Of a stretch of DNA of 64,000 nt, positions 17,018-23,884 are shown in pieces. The notes under the pieces were generated by a model. That model made no database searches. It had not been told where the DNA came from and saw only the letters and a list, made by a program, of their open reading frames with translations. The stretch is from Chryseobacterium camelliae (GTDB lineage: Bacteria > Bacteroidota > Bacteroidia > Flavobacteriales > Weeksellaceae). Every line of letters begins with the position of its first letter. Positions within the stretch are counted from its first letter, which is position 1. The stretch is from the NCBI RefSeq assembly GCF_002770595.1, contig NZ_CP022986.1, positions 2,232,001 to 2,296,000 on the forward strand, read 5' to 3'. The translations under genes and the position numbers were made by a program.

Positions 17018-17299
17018 TTAAAATTTAAAGTTTACATCTTCCAGTTTTCTGGCTTGCAGGCTATCAGCCGTGCAGTCCTGATTTCGTGCTGTCTTTCTTG
17101 CAGTATAGCCATCAGGCTTGCCTGCGGGAATTACTGATTGCCTGATTTCCTGCGGTACAGCAGCAATGCCTTCATTCAGGCATCTTATCAGGCAGGATTT
17201 CGGTCTTTCATTCGTTCCGTCCGCCATTCCATCCATCGGGCAGGCGTGATATGCTGATAGCACGCTTTCCGTCATTCCTGCGCTCTTGCTTTCTTGCAT
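17018..17299 (-). CDS. Doubtful small ORF in a repeat-rich leader of traA
   Basis: A 93-codon reading frame ends 4 bp before traA. Its translation (Cys-, Ala- and Arg-rich, no fold or signal) looks unlike a normal protein. The DNA here is made of short recurring words such as CAGGC, CCTGC and TTGCA, including a tandem GCAATCTT-GCAATCTT on the plus strand at about 17306-17321, just beyond the ORF start. The bias may be structural, for example a binding array for the ParA partner. I list it because it is open and operon-adjacent, not because I recognise it. Confidence 0.25.
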   Translation of the reverse strand: MQESKSAGMTESVLSAYHACPMDGMADGTNERPKSCLIRCLNEGIAAVPQEIRQSVIPAGKPDGYTARKTARNQDCTADSLQARKLEDVNFKF

Positions 17300-17441
17300 T
17301 CCTGCAATCTTGCAATCTTGCAGGCAGGATAACCCGCTATCTTGAATGTGTGTCGTCTGCTCGTCCTGAAGTACTGGCTGTCTGCCTGCCTGCCAACATT
17401 CAGGGGCAAAGAACTCATCAAAATCATTCGGTTGTATAGAG

Positions 17442-17494
17442 GTGGCAGTGTTTGGCGTTCAGAGGTTGCATTTGGCACAGTGGCACAGTGCAAC
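17442..17494 (-). promoter_or_regulatory. ICE regulon motif, copy C (ParA/traA block)
   Basis: Read toward traA: GCACTGTGCCACTGTGCC, then AAATGCAACC, then GCCAAACACTGCCAC (17442-17456) followed by CTCTATACAACC. The 15-bp core is identical to part of copy B. The region 17300-17777 has no convincing protein gene; it holds this motif, two terminator hairpins and the oriT-like inverted repeat. Confidence 0.6.
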
Positions 17495-17581
17495 GCTATC
17501 GTAAACAGGGCTTTACTTTGTATTGTGATTTTTATTAACGGATTTATGCAAAAGTCTTTTGACATATCAGGGGGTAACGGG

Positions 17582-17602
17582 AACGGCATCGAGCCGTTTT
17601 TC
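17582..17602 (+). terminator. Intrinsic terminator, plus strand
   Basis: AACGGC (17582-17587), loop ATCGA, GCCGTT (17593-17598), then a T-run. A second hairpin follows within 15 bp. No protein-coding gene on the plus strand ends here, so it may end a short untranslated transcript. Confidence 0.6.
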
Positions 17603-17615
17603 CTTGTTACATTCA

Positions 17616-17639
17616 ATCCGTCCCGCAGGGCGGATTTTT
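17616..17639 (+). terminator. Second intrinsic terminator, plus strand
   Basis: ATCCGTCC pairs with GGGCGGAT (one G-T pair) around a CGCA-type loop and is followed by TTTTT. Together with the hairpin at 17582 it insulates the oriT/mob region from transcription coming from the left. Confidence 0.55.
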
Positions 17640-17655
17640 GTGTTCACCGGAACAC

Positions 17656-17711
17656 GGCAAGTTGTGTTTTGAGCATCTCGGAATGATTTCCGATGCTCAA
17701 AACAACTTGCC
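17656..17711 (+). other. Candidate origin of transfer (oriT): long inverted repeat
   Basis: A left arm (17656-17683, starting GGCAAGTTGT) and a right arm (17688-17711, ending CAACTTGCC) pair along 24 bp with only small bulges in the left arm, around a TGAT loop. No T-run follows, so it is not a simple terminator. It lies 66 bp before mobA, the usual place for an oriT next to relaxase genes. A smaller GCCC/GGGC hairpin directly follows. The nic site cannot be assigned. Confidence 0.5.
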
Positions 17712-17777
17712 CTTTGCAGGGGGCAGAAAACACCTTCCGAAGTCAGGGTTTTGTATGGATTTTAAAATGGATTAGTG

Positions 17778-18209
17778 ATGAACGATAACAACAAAAAGCA
17801 ATTGAAAAAGACCGGACGCCGCCCCAAAGAAGACCCGGCGACAATACGGTACACCATTTCCTTTAACGAGCAGGAACACGCCCGTTTTCTTGCCCTGTTT
17901 GATAAATCAGGTATGCAGGTAAAGGCGCACTTTATAACGTCCTGCATCTTTAACAAGACCATAAAGACCATTCAGATTGACAAGGGAACGGTTGATTTTT
18001 ATATGCGGCTGACCTCTTTTCATAGCCAGTTCCGTTCCATAGGTGTAAACTATAACCAAATTGTAAAGCTGCTGTACAAGAATTTTTCCGAGAAAAAAGC
18101 CGCAGCGTTTCTGTACAAACTGGAAAAGCAGACGGCTGAAATGGCAATGCTATGTCAGAAAATCATCCAAATAAGCGAGGAATTTGAAGCCAAACACCTG
18201 AAAAAATAG
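17778..18209 (+). CDS. mobA: Mobilisation accessory protein MobA (relaxosome DNA-binding)
   Basis: 143 aa from the ATG at 17778 (a GTG one codon upstream is also possible). The N terminus is basic (KKQLKKTGRRPKEDPATIRY), followed by a ribbon-helix-helix-like segment and helices; the C-terminal half (YMRLTSFHSQFRSIGVNYNQ) matches the MobC-type relaxosome protein family. It likely binds oriT and helps the relaxase melt it. It is 8 bp upstream of mobB and is preceded by the oriT-like inverted repeat. Confidence 0.82.
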   Translation: MNDNNKKQLKKTGRRPKEDPATIRYTISFNEQEHARFLALFDKSGMQVKAHFITSCIFNKTIKTIQIDKGTVDFYMRLTSFHSQFRSIGVNYNQIVKLLYKNFSEKKAAAFLYKLEKQTAEMAMLCQKIIQISEEFEAKHLKK

Positions 18210-18217
18210 CGGTAGAA

Positions 18218-19576
18218 ATGATAGCAAAAATCGGAAGAAGCGCAAATTTATACGGAGCATTGGCGTACAATCAGCTTAAAGTAGAGAATGAAAACGGGCA
18301 GATTTTGTTTGCCAATAAGATGATTGAAACCGCAAGCGGTCATTATTCCGTGGCACAATTAGCCCAGTCTTTTGCCCCTTACCTGATAGCGAACCGCAAT
18401 ACCGAGAAACATACGTTGCATATTTCGCTTAATCCTGACCCGAACGACAAGGTAAGCGATGATAAGTTTAGGGAAATGGCAGAACAGTATATGCGGGAAA
18501 TGGGTTACGGCGAACAGCCTTTTGTGGTATTCAAACACACGGATATTGACCGCAGCCATATACACATTGTATCGGTTTGCGTGGACGAGCAGGGCAAAAA
18601 GATTTCGGACAAATTCGAGAAAATGCGGTCTATGAATGTGTGCCGTGAACTGGAAAGACAACACGGCTTGATACCCGCAACCGATAAAGAACACAAGCAG
18701 AACGACAAGATTTTCCGTCCGGTAGATTATCGGGCAGGCGATGTGAAAAGCCAAATCGCTTGGGTTGTCCGCCACCTACCGAATTATTATAAGTTTCAGA
18801 CTTTGGGCGAATACAATGCCTTGCTTTCCCTGTTTAATGTTACCACCGAAAAAGTGGAGGGCGAATTGCAGGGAAAAATGCGGCAAGGCTTATTATATAT
18901 TCCTTTAAACGAGAAAGGCGAAAGAGCCGGGCATCCGTTCAAGGCTTCGTTGTTTGGTAAAAATGCAGGGCTTCCGGCTTTGGAACTGCATTTTGCAAAA
19001 TGCAAAGAGGATTTAAAAGACCACCCAAGTAAGCAGACCCTAAAAGCTGCAATTTCTATTGCTCTGAAATCCACAAATGATGAGCAGGCTTTTAAAAAGC
19101 AGTTGAGTGAACAGGGCATTAATGTAGTGGTCCGCCGGAACGATACAGGTCGTATTTATGGTATCACTTTCATAGACCACAATTCAAAGGCGGTTTGGAA
19201 CGGTTCACGCTTAGCAAAGGAACTTTCTGCCAATACCTTTAATGATTATTGGAACAATAATATCAAACCGGAGATTAAAGAACCTGTCGTACAACTTCCA
19301 AAAACATCCACATCAAATGATGCAGATCTTCCTGCGGAAGAACCTCATCATTTGTTCGACTTCCTGAATACTACTGAAAAACACGAAGACGGTTTGATTG
19401 AGGCATTTGGCGGTTTGTTACCCGAAGCACAGGGCGATGATTACGAGGAACAGGATTTTGCTAACAAAATGAAGAAGAAAAAAAAAGAAGACTGTAAGAG
19501 GTCAGATTTTGGAATTAAAAATCTGTTTTTAAAAAGATTTATTGAGCTGTCACTTTATAATTCTGAAAGAATTTGA
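18218..19576 (+). CDS. mobB: Relaxase MobB (MOBP-type), tail altered
   Basis: 452 aa. The N-terminal relaxase domain has the metal-binding signature DRSHIHIVS (about 112-120) and an upstream TLHISLNP strand; the tyrosine near residue 13-18 (YGALAYNQ) is a candidate nucleophile. It nicks oriT and pilots the strand. The C terminus changes abruptly after the Lys-rich stretch NKMKKKKK into CKRSDFGIKNLFLKRFIELS, AT-rich DNA resembling the following mercury cassette. I infer that insertion of that cassette replaced the native end. The catalytic domain is intact. Confidence 0.87.
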   Translation: MIAKIGRSANLYGALAYNQLKVENENGQILFANKMIETASGHYSVAQLAQSFAPYLIANRNTEKHTLHISLNPDPNDKVSDDKFREMAEQYMREMGYGEQPFVVFKHTDIDRSHIHIVSVCVDEQGKKISDKFEKMRSMNVCRELERQHGLIPATDKEHKQNDKIFRPVDYRAGDVKSQIAWVVRHLPNYYKFQTLGEYNALLSLFNVTTEKVEGELQGKMRQGLLYIPLNEKGERAGHPFKASLFGKNAGLPALELHFAKCKEDLKDHPSKQTLKAAISIALKSTNDEQAFKKQLSEQGINVVVRRNDTGRIYGITFIDHNSKAVWNGSRLAKELSANTFNDYWNNNIKPEIKEPVVQLPKTSTSNDADLPAEEPHHLFDFLNTTEKHEDGLIEAFGGLLPEAQGDDYEEQDFANKMKKKKKEDCKRSDFGIKNLFLKRFIELSLYNSERI

Positions 19577-19581
19577 GTTGT

Positions 19582-19621
19582 ATTTAAGTAATTGCTTAAA
19601 TAAACAAATTGACTATCTTTG
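19582..19621 (+). promoter_or_regulatory. ArsR-type operator and promoter of the mer cassette
   Basis: A 20-bp near-perfect palindrome, ATTTAAG-TAATTG-CTTAAAT (19582-19601), covers the -33 TTG (19592-19594). Then 19 nt later comes a perfect Bacteroidota -7 box, TATCTTTG (19614-19621). The ATG of the ArsR gene is only 4 nt past the -7 box. The layout is that of an autorepressed ArsR/SmtB promoter, with the repressor blocking the -33 region until metal binds. Confidence 0.8.
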
Positions 19622-19625
19622 TGCT

Positions 19626-20000
19626 ATGGACAATAATTCTTGCATACGACAACAAGCAGACATTAAACAAATAAACCGCTGTAAAGACCGAGTTTCAGAA
19701 CTCAACGGTTCTTTTGACTATTTATCGAACGGACTTGAATTAGCGGGAAACAATGTAAGACTGAAAATACTCTTTCTACTTTATGAAGAAAAACGACTTT
19801 GTGTTTGTGATATAAGTGATATTCTTGGTATGACAATTTCAGCGGTTTCACAACACTTGCGGAAACTCAAAGACAGAAAACTTATTGAAACCGAACGAGA
19901 AGCTCAAACTATTTTTCACTCACTGACTAAAGAGTATGAAAAAATGCTGAAACCATTTTTCAAAATACTTGACGAAAACAAAATATTAGAAACAATATGA
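19626..20000 (+). CDS. ArsR/SmtB-family metal-sensing repressor
   Basis: 124 aa from the ATG at 19626; a longer in-frame reading begins inside mobB and upstream of the promoter, so it is rejected. The winged helix spans about 40-110 (RLKILFLLYEEKRLCVCDIS, then SAVSQHLRKLKDRKL). The LCVCD motif (Cys59, Cys61) is the alpha3 metal site of this family; additional Cys6 and Cys19 may complete a thiolate site for Hg(II), Cd or Pb. It overlaps merTP by 4 bp (ATGA). It is regulated by the palindrome at 19582. Confidence 0.88.
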   Translation: MDNNSCIRQQADIKQINRCKDRVSELNGSFDYLSNGLELAGNNVRLKILFLLYEEKRLCVCDISDILGMTISAVSQHLRKLKDRKLIETEREAQTIFHSLTKEYEKMLKPFFKILDENKILETI

Positions 20001-20590
20001 AAACTGACAAAAAATTAATTGGTGCAGGACTTTTGACTACAATTGCAGCTTCTCTTTGTTGCATCACACCAGTATTGGCTCTTATTGCAGGAACAAGCGG
20101 TCTTGCTTCCACTTTTTCTTGGCTTGAACCTTTTCGACCCTATTTTATCGGGTTGACAATTTTGGTTCTTGGTTTTGCTTGGTATCAAAAGTTGAAACCC
20201 AAAAAGCAGATAGATTGCAATTGTGAGACAGAAGAAAAACCAAAATTCATTCAGTCAAAAATGTTTTTAGGAATTGTAACAGCATTTGCAATCGTAATGC
20301 TTGCCTTTCCATACTACTCAAGCATTTTCTACCCAAAGACAGAAAAGCAAATTATAGCGGTGGACAAATCCAATATTCAAAAAGTAGAATTTACGATTAG
20401 CGGAATGACTTGTGCAAGTTGTGGCGAACACGTAAATCACGAAGTAAATAAATTGACAGGAATAATAAGTTCAAACGCCTCATACGAAAAAGGAAACGCA
20501 ATCGTGGAATTTGACAACTCAAAAACGAATATTTCTGAGGTCGAAAAAGCAATTAACTCAACAGGATATTCTGTAACCGACAAAAAATAA
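19997..20590 (+). CDS. merTP: Mercuric transport fusion protein MerTP
   Basis: 197 aa. The MerT part has three hydrophobic segments (about 8-32, 47-63, 88-110). The vicinal Cys21-Cys22 lies in helix 1 and Cys74/Cys76 (DCNCE) lies in the cytoplasmic loop. The C-terminal 65 residues form a MerP-like HMA domain with GMTCASC (Cys139, Cys142). The fusion is known in Bacteroidota. It brings Hg(II) across the inner membrane for reduction. No mercuric reductase (merA) is seen in this cassette. Confidence 0.88.
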   Translation: MKTDKKLIGAGLLTTIAASLCCITPVLALIAGTSGLASTFSWLEPFRPYFIGLTILVLGFAWYQKLKPKKQIDCNCETEEKPKFIQSKMFLGIVTAFAIVMLAFPYYSSIFYPKTEKQIIAVDKSNIQKVEFTISGMTCASCGEHVNHEVNKLTGIISSNASYEKGNAIVEFDNSKTNISEVEKAINSTGYSVTDKK

Positions 20591-20596
20591 AACCAA

Positions 20597-20803
20597 ATGG
20601 AAATCATATTGCAATCAACAATTACTTGCCCCAACTGCGGACACAAGAAAGAAGAAACAATGCCGACAGACGCTTGCCAATATTTCTACGAATGTGAAAA
20701 ATGCAAACAAGTTCTTAAACCAAAACAAGGAGACTGTTGTGTTTATTGTAGTTACGGAAGTGTTCCTTGTCCACCAATTCAGCAGGACAAAAAATGTTGC
20801 TGA
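20597..20803 (+). CDS. Small Cys-rich protein with GDCCVYCSYG motif
   Basis: 68 aa and 14 cysteines. An N-terminal zinc-ribbon-like CPNCGHKK plus CEKC pair is followed by the motif GDCCVYCSYGSVPCPP and a terminal KKCC. I recognise it as a conserved small protein carried beside MerT/MerP-type genes; its biochemical role is not known, but thiol-based metal binding is likely. It starts 6 bp after merTP, so it belongs to the same operon. The rest of the gap up to 21000 holds only regulatory motif copy B. Confidence 0.75.
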   Translation: MEIILQSTITCPNCGHKKEETMPTDACQYFYECEKCKQVLKPKQGDCCVYCSYGSVPCPPIQQDKKCC

Positions 20804-20904
20804 CGGACAGAAAACAGAAGAGCAACTAAAAGTATTTTTTATTTGGATGCTTCATAAATGTTACGATACAAAAGGATCATAGAAGCTACAACTCTTATCA
20901 CTTC

Positions 20905-20939
20905 GCCAAACACTGCCACGTACCGCCATTGACTGCCAC
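20905..20939 (+). promoter_or_regulatory. ICE regulon motif, copy B (mobC)
   Basis: GCCAAACACTGCCAC (20905-20919), then GTACCGCCATTGACTGCCAC (20920-20939), then ATTCTTATAGCC. It ends 61 bp before the mobC start and has the same orientation as copy A at the traE operon, which shares TGACTGCCAC-n-TTCTTATA. It gives mobC its own control although mobA and mobB lie upstream. Confidence 0.65.
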
Positions 20940-21000
20940 ATTCTTATAGCCGCTGTGTAGAGCCTTTAAATTCACGCCCGAACATTAAAACTAAAAAAGA

Positions 21001-23001
21001 ATGCAGGGAGAAGACGATTTAAGAGGTTTAGCCAAAATAATGGCTTTTATGCGGGCAGTCAGTATTCTTTTGGTGCTGATGCACCTTTATTGGTTCTGCT
21101 ACGGGTTCTTTTTAGAACGTGGTTGGACGTTGGAAATAATCAACAAGATATTAGGCAATTTCGACCGGACGGCGGGCTTGTTTTCACATACCCTTTATAC
21201 CAAGGCGTTCGCTTTGGTTTTGCTTGCTTTGAGTTGTTTGGGAACGAAAGGCGTAAAGAATGAGAAGATAACCTGGGCTAAAATCTACGTGGCTTTGGGC
21301 GTTGGTTTTGTGCTGTTCTTTCTGAACACGCCGTTGTTAAAGCTATCTCCGGTAATAGGCACATTTCTGTATATCCTTACTATCTCGTTAGGTTATATTG
21401 CTTTGCTGATGGCGGGCGTATGGATGAGCCGCTTGCTTCGTACCAACTTAATGGACGATGTTTTCAACAACGAGAACGAGAGCTTTCAACAGGAAACAAA
21501 GCTGATGGAAAATGAATATTCCGTTAACCTGCCCACCAAATTTTACTACAAAGGCAAATGGAACAACGGTTGGATAAACATTGTAAATCCTTTCAGGGCA
21601 TCAATCGTGTTGGGTACTCCGGGTTCCGGTAAATCTTATGCCATCGTAAACAACTACATCAAGCAGCAGATTGAGAAAGGCTTTAGTATGTATATATATG
21701 ATTTTAAATTTGACGACCTTTCCACCATTGCCTACAATCATTTATTGAAGCATCGGGATAAGTACAAAGTTCAACCAAAATTCTATGTGATAAATTTCGA
21801 TGACCCACGCAAGAGCCATAGGTGCAATCCACTCAATCCCGATTTTATGACAGACATTTCCGACGCTTACGAAGCGGCTTACACCATAATGCTGAACCTC
21901 AACCGTAGCTGGATACAGAAGCAAGGGGATTTTTTCGTGGAAAGCCCAATTATCCTATTGGCTGCCATTATTTGGTATCTGAAAATCTATGAGGATGGTA
22001 AGTATTGTACATTCCCGCACGCCATTGAATTGCTGAATAAAAAGTATTCGGACGTATTTACCATTCTGACCTCATATTCCGATTTGGAAAACTATCTTTC
22101 TCCGTTTATGGATGCCTGGCAAGGTGGCGCACAAGACCAATTGCAGGGACAGATTGCATCGGCAAAAATCCCTTTGTCAAGAATGATTAGCCCGCAGTTG
22201 TATTGGGTTATGACTGGCGATGACTTTACGCTCGACATCAATAACCCAAAAGAGCCTAAAATTTTGTGCGTGGGTAATAATCCCGACCGCCAAAATATCT
22301 ACTCCGCAGCATTGGGTTTGTACAATTCCCGTATTGTTAAGCTCATCAACAAAAAAGGGCAATTAAAGAGTTCAGTAATCATAGATGAGCTGCCCACAAT
22401 TTATTTTAGGGGACTGGATAATCTTATCGCAACAGCGAGAAGTAATAAGGTGGCTGTATGTTTGGGCTTTCAAGACTTTTCGCAATTAACGAGGGATTAC
22501 GGCGACAAAGAAAGTAAGGTAATACAGAATACCGTCGGCAATATATTCAGTGGTCAGGTGGTTGGAGAAACGGCAAAAAGCCTTTCGGAACGCTTCGGAA
22601 AAGTATTGCAGAAACGCCAGAGTATGACCATTAACCGCAACGATAAATCTACCTCAATTTCCACACAATTAGACAGCCTTATTCCGGCTTCCAAAATTTC
22701 AACTTTGACACAGGGTATGTTCGTAGGTTCTGTATCGGATAACTTTGATGAGCGCATCGAGCAAAAGATTTTCCACGCTGAAATCGTGGTGGATAATGAC
22801 AAGGTAGCAGCAGAAACCAAAGCCTATAAGCAAATACCGCAAATCCTTTCTTTCGTAAACGAGCAGGGCGAGGATAAAATGAAACAGCAGATTGAAAGCA
22901 ACTACCGTCAGATAAAACAAGACATTGTACAGATTATCGAAATGGAATTGGAGCGTATCAAAAATGACCCGGATTTGCAACATTTGGTGCAGCAAGAATA
23001 A
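21001..23001 (+). CDS. mobC: Coupling protein MobC (type IV coupling ATPase)
   Basis: 666 aa. The N-terminal region carries several membrane helices and the exact YWFCY signature (LYWFCYGF, about 30-37) of Bacteroidota coupling proteins. Walker A GTPGSGKS is near 204-211 and Walker B SSVIIDELPTIYF near 457-469. It is a TraD/TraG/VirD4-like ATPase that links the relaxosome to the mating channel at the inner membrane. It is separated from mobB by the mer cassette and is preceded by regulon motif copy B. It is followed by a strong terminator. Confidence 0.92.
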   Translation: MQGEDDLRGLAKIMAFMRAVSILLVLMHLYWFCYGFFLERGWTLEIINKILGNFDRTAGLFSHTLYTKAFALVLLALSCLGTKGVKNEKITWAKIYVALGVGFVLFFLNTPLLKLSPVIGTFLYILTISLGYIALLMAGVWMSRLLRTNLMDDVFNNENESFQQETKLMENEYSVNLPTKFYYKGKWNNGWINIVNPFRASIVLGTPGSGKSYAIVNNYIKQQIEKGFSMYIYDFKFDDLSTIAYNHLLKHRDKYKVQPKFYVINFDDPRKSHRCNPLNPDFMTDISDAYEAAYTIMLNLNRSWIQKQGDFFVESPIILLAAIIWYLKIYEDGKYCTFPHAIELLNKKYSDVFTILTSYSDLENYLSPFMDAWQGGAQDQLQGQIASAKIPLSRMISPQLYWVMTGDDFTLDINNPKEPKILCVGNNPDRQNIYSAALGLYNSRIVKLINKKGQLKSSVIIDELPTIYFRGLDNLIATARSNKVAVCLGFQDFSQLTRDYGDKESKVIQNTVGNIFSGQVVGETAKSLSERFGKVLQKRQSMTINRNDKSTSISTQLDSLIPASKISTLTQGMFVGSVSDNFDERIEQKIFHAEIVVDNDKVAAETKAYKQIPQILSFVNEQGEDKMKQQIESNYRQIKQDIVQIIEMELERIKNDPDLQHLVQQE

Positions 23002-23028
23002 GAGCGTTTTAGGATATATCCATCAAAA

Positions 23029-23062
23029 ACAGGGCTGTACTTTTTACAGCCCTGTTTTTTTG
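23029..23062 (+). terminator. Intrinsic terminator after mobC
   Basis: ACAGGGCTGTA (23029-23039) pairs perfectly with TACAGCCCTGT (23045-23055), followed by TTTTTTT. It ends the mobC transcript before the efflux module. Confidence 0.9.
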
Positions 23063-23121
23063 TACAGCACTATTACTAACCTTCTCGTTATCAAGTTTCA
23101 AGAATAATTTCGAAAACTAAA

Positions 23122-23175
23122 TTTAATCAAATGATTAAAATATTTGGATAAATCAAGAATAAGTTTTTACATTTG
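23122..23175 (+). promoter_or_regulatory. TetR operator and promoter
   Basis: A perfect inverted repeat TTTAATCA-AA-TGATTAAA (23122-23139) abuts the -33 TTTG (23143-23146); after 21 nt comes a perfect -7 box TACATTTG (23168-23175), and the ATG is 25 nt further. The same 14-mer TTAATCAAATGATT recurs at 23851, before tolC, so it is a good candidate for the TetR-protein binding site. Confidence 0.8.
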
Positions 23176-23200
23176 TCACTGAAAAGAATTTTAATGTAAA

Positions 23201-23833
23201 ATGGCTAAAAGTAAAGAAGTAAAGAAGTTAGACACTTCTACTGAAGAAAAGATAAAGAACGCTGCTCGTATCGTATTCCATAAAAAAGGGTTTGCGGCAA
23301 CACGTACAAGGGACATTGCAGAGGAAGCAGACATTAACCTTGCTTTGCTCAATTATTATTTCCGCAGTAAAGAAAAGTTGTTTGATATTATAATGCTTGA
23401 AACCGTAACGGGTTTTATGCACACTATGGCAACGATATTGAATGACGAGAAAACCTCTTTAGAAAAGAAAGTAGAATTGGTTGCTTCCCATTATATAGAC
23501 TTTATTACCCAAGAGCCGAATATCCCCATTTTTATGTTGAACGAAATCCGTAACAATTCGGGCGGTCTGTTAGAAAAATTACCAATCAAACAAATAGTAA
23601 TGAGTTATGCATTTGTCAAACAACATCAGGAAGCTGTTGCAAAAGGAAAAATTACCGAACCAAACCCATTGCATTTTTTGATGAATTTATTGAGCTTGGT
23701 TGTTTTTCCTTTTATCGGACAACCATTGTTACAGGGAATAAGCGGGTTGGATGAAACACAGTTTAACAAGCTGATGCAGGAGCGTAAAAGATTGATACCT
23801 GTTTGGATAAAAGCGATGATGAAAGCGAAATAA
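23201..23833 (+). CDS. TetR/AcrR-family repressor of the efflux operon (CecR-like)
   Basis: 210 aa. The N-terminal helix-turn-helix is typical (KNAARIVFHKKGFAATRTRD, then IAEEADINLALLNYYFRSKE, about 17-60), and the helical ligand-binding half follows. The context (regulator, adaptor, ABC ATPases, two ABC-2 permeases) matches the E. coli cecR-ybhGFSR arrangement, so I infer a drug- or ion-responsive repressor. Identical 14-bp operator cores lie before this gene and before the next one, implying autoregulation and separate control of the efflux genes. Confidence 0.87.
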   Translation: MAKSKEVKKLDTSTEEKIKNAARIVFHKKGFAATRTRDIAEEADINLALLNYYFRSKEKLFDIIMLETVTGFMHTMATILNDEKTSLEKKVELVASHYIDFITQEPNIPIFMLNEIRNNSGGLLEKLPIKQIVMSYAFVKQHQEAVAKGKITEPNPLHFLMNLLSLVVFPFIGQPLLQGISGLDETQFNKLMQERKRLIPVWIKAMMKAK

Positions 23834-23849
23834 ATTTTTTTGTCCATAA

Positions 23850-23867
23850 GTTAATCAAATGATTGAA
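23850..23867 (+). promoter_or_regulatory. Second copy of the TetR operator
   Basis: TTAATCAAATGATT (23851-23864) is identical to the core of the operator at 23122-23139, with one mismatch in the outer right arm. It lies between tetR and the tolC-like gene, ending about 20 bp before the start codon. Confidence 0.75.
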
Positions 23868-23884
23868 ACTAAAAATTAAATAAA

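Noticed and set aside
17018..17340. CRISPR-like array
   Set aside because: The recurring words are short, degenerate and irregularly spaced; there are no constant repeats with unique spacers and no cas genes.
17342..17686. Plus-strand ORF of 114 codons and the overlapping minus-strand ORF at 17272-17616 in the traA-mobA gap
   Set aside because: Both run through regulatory motif C and the terminator hairpins, have no signal or family features, and have unnatural composition. They are chance openings.
19542..19625. Longer N terminus of the ArsR protein
   Set aside because: It would begin inside mobB and upstream of the operator and -7 box; the ATG after the promoter is the logical start.
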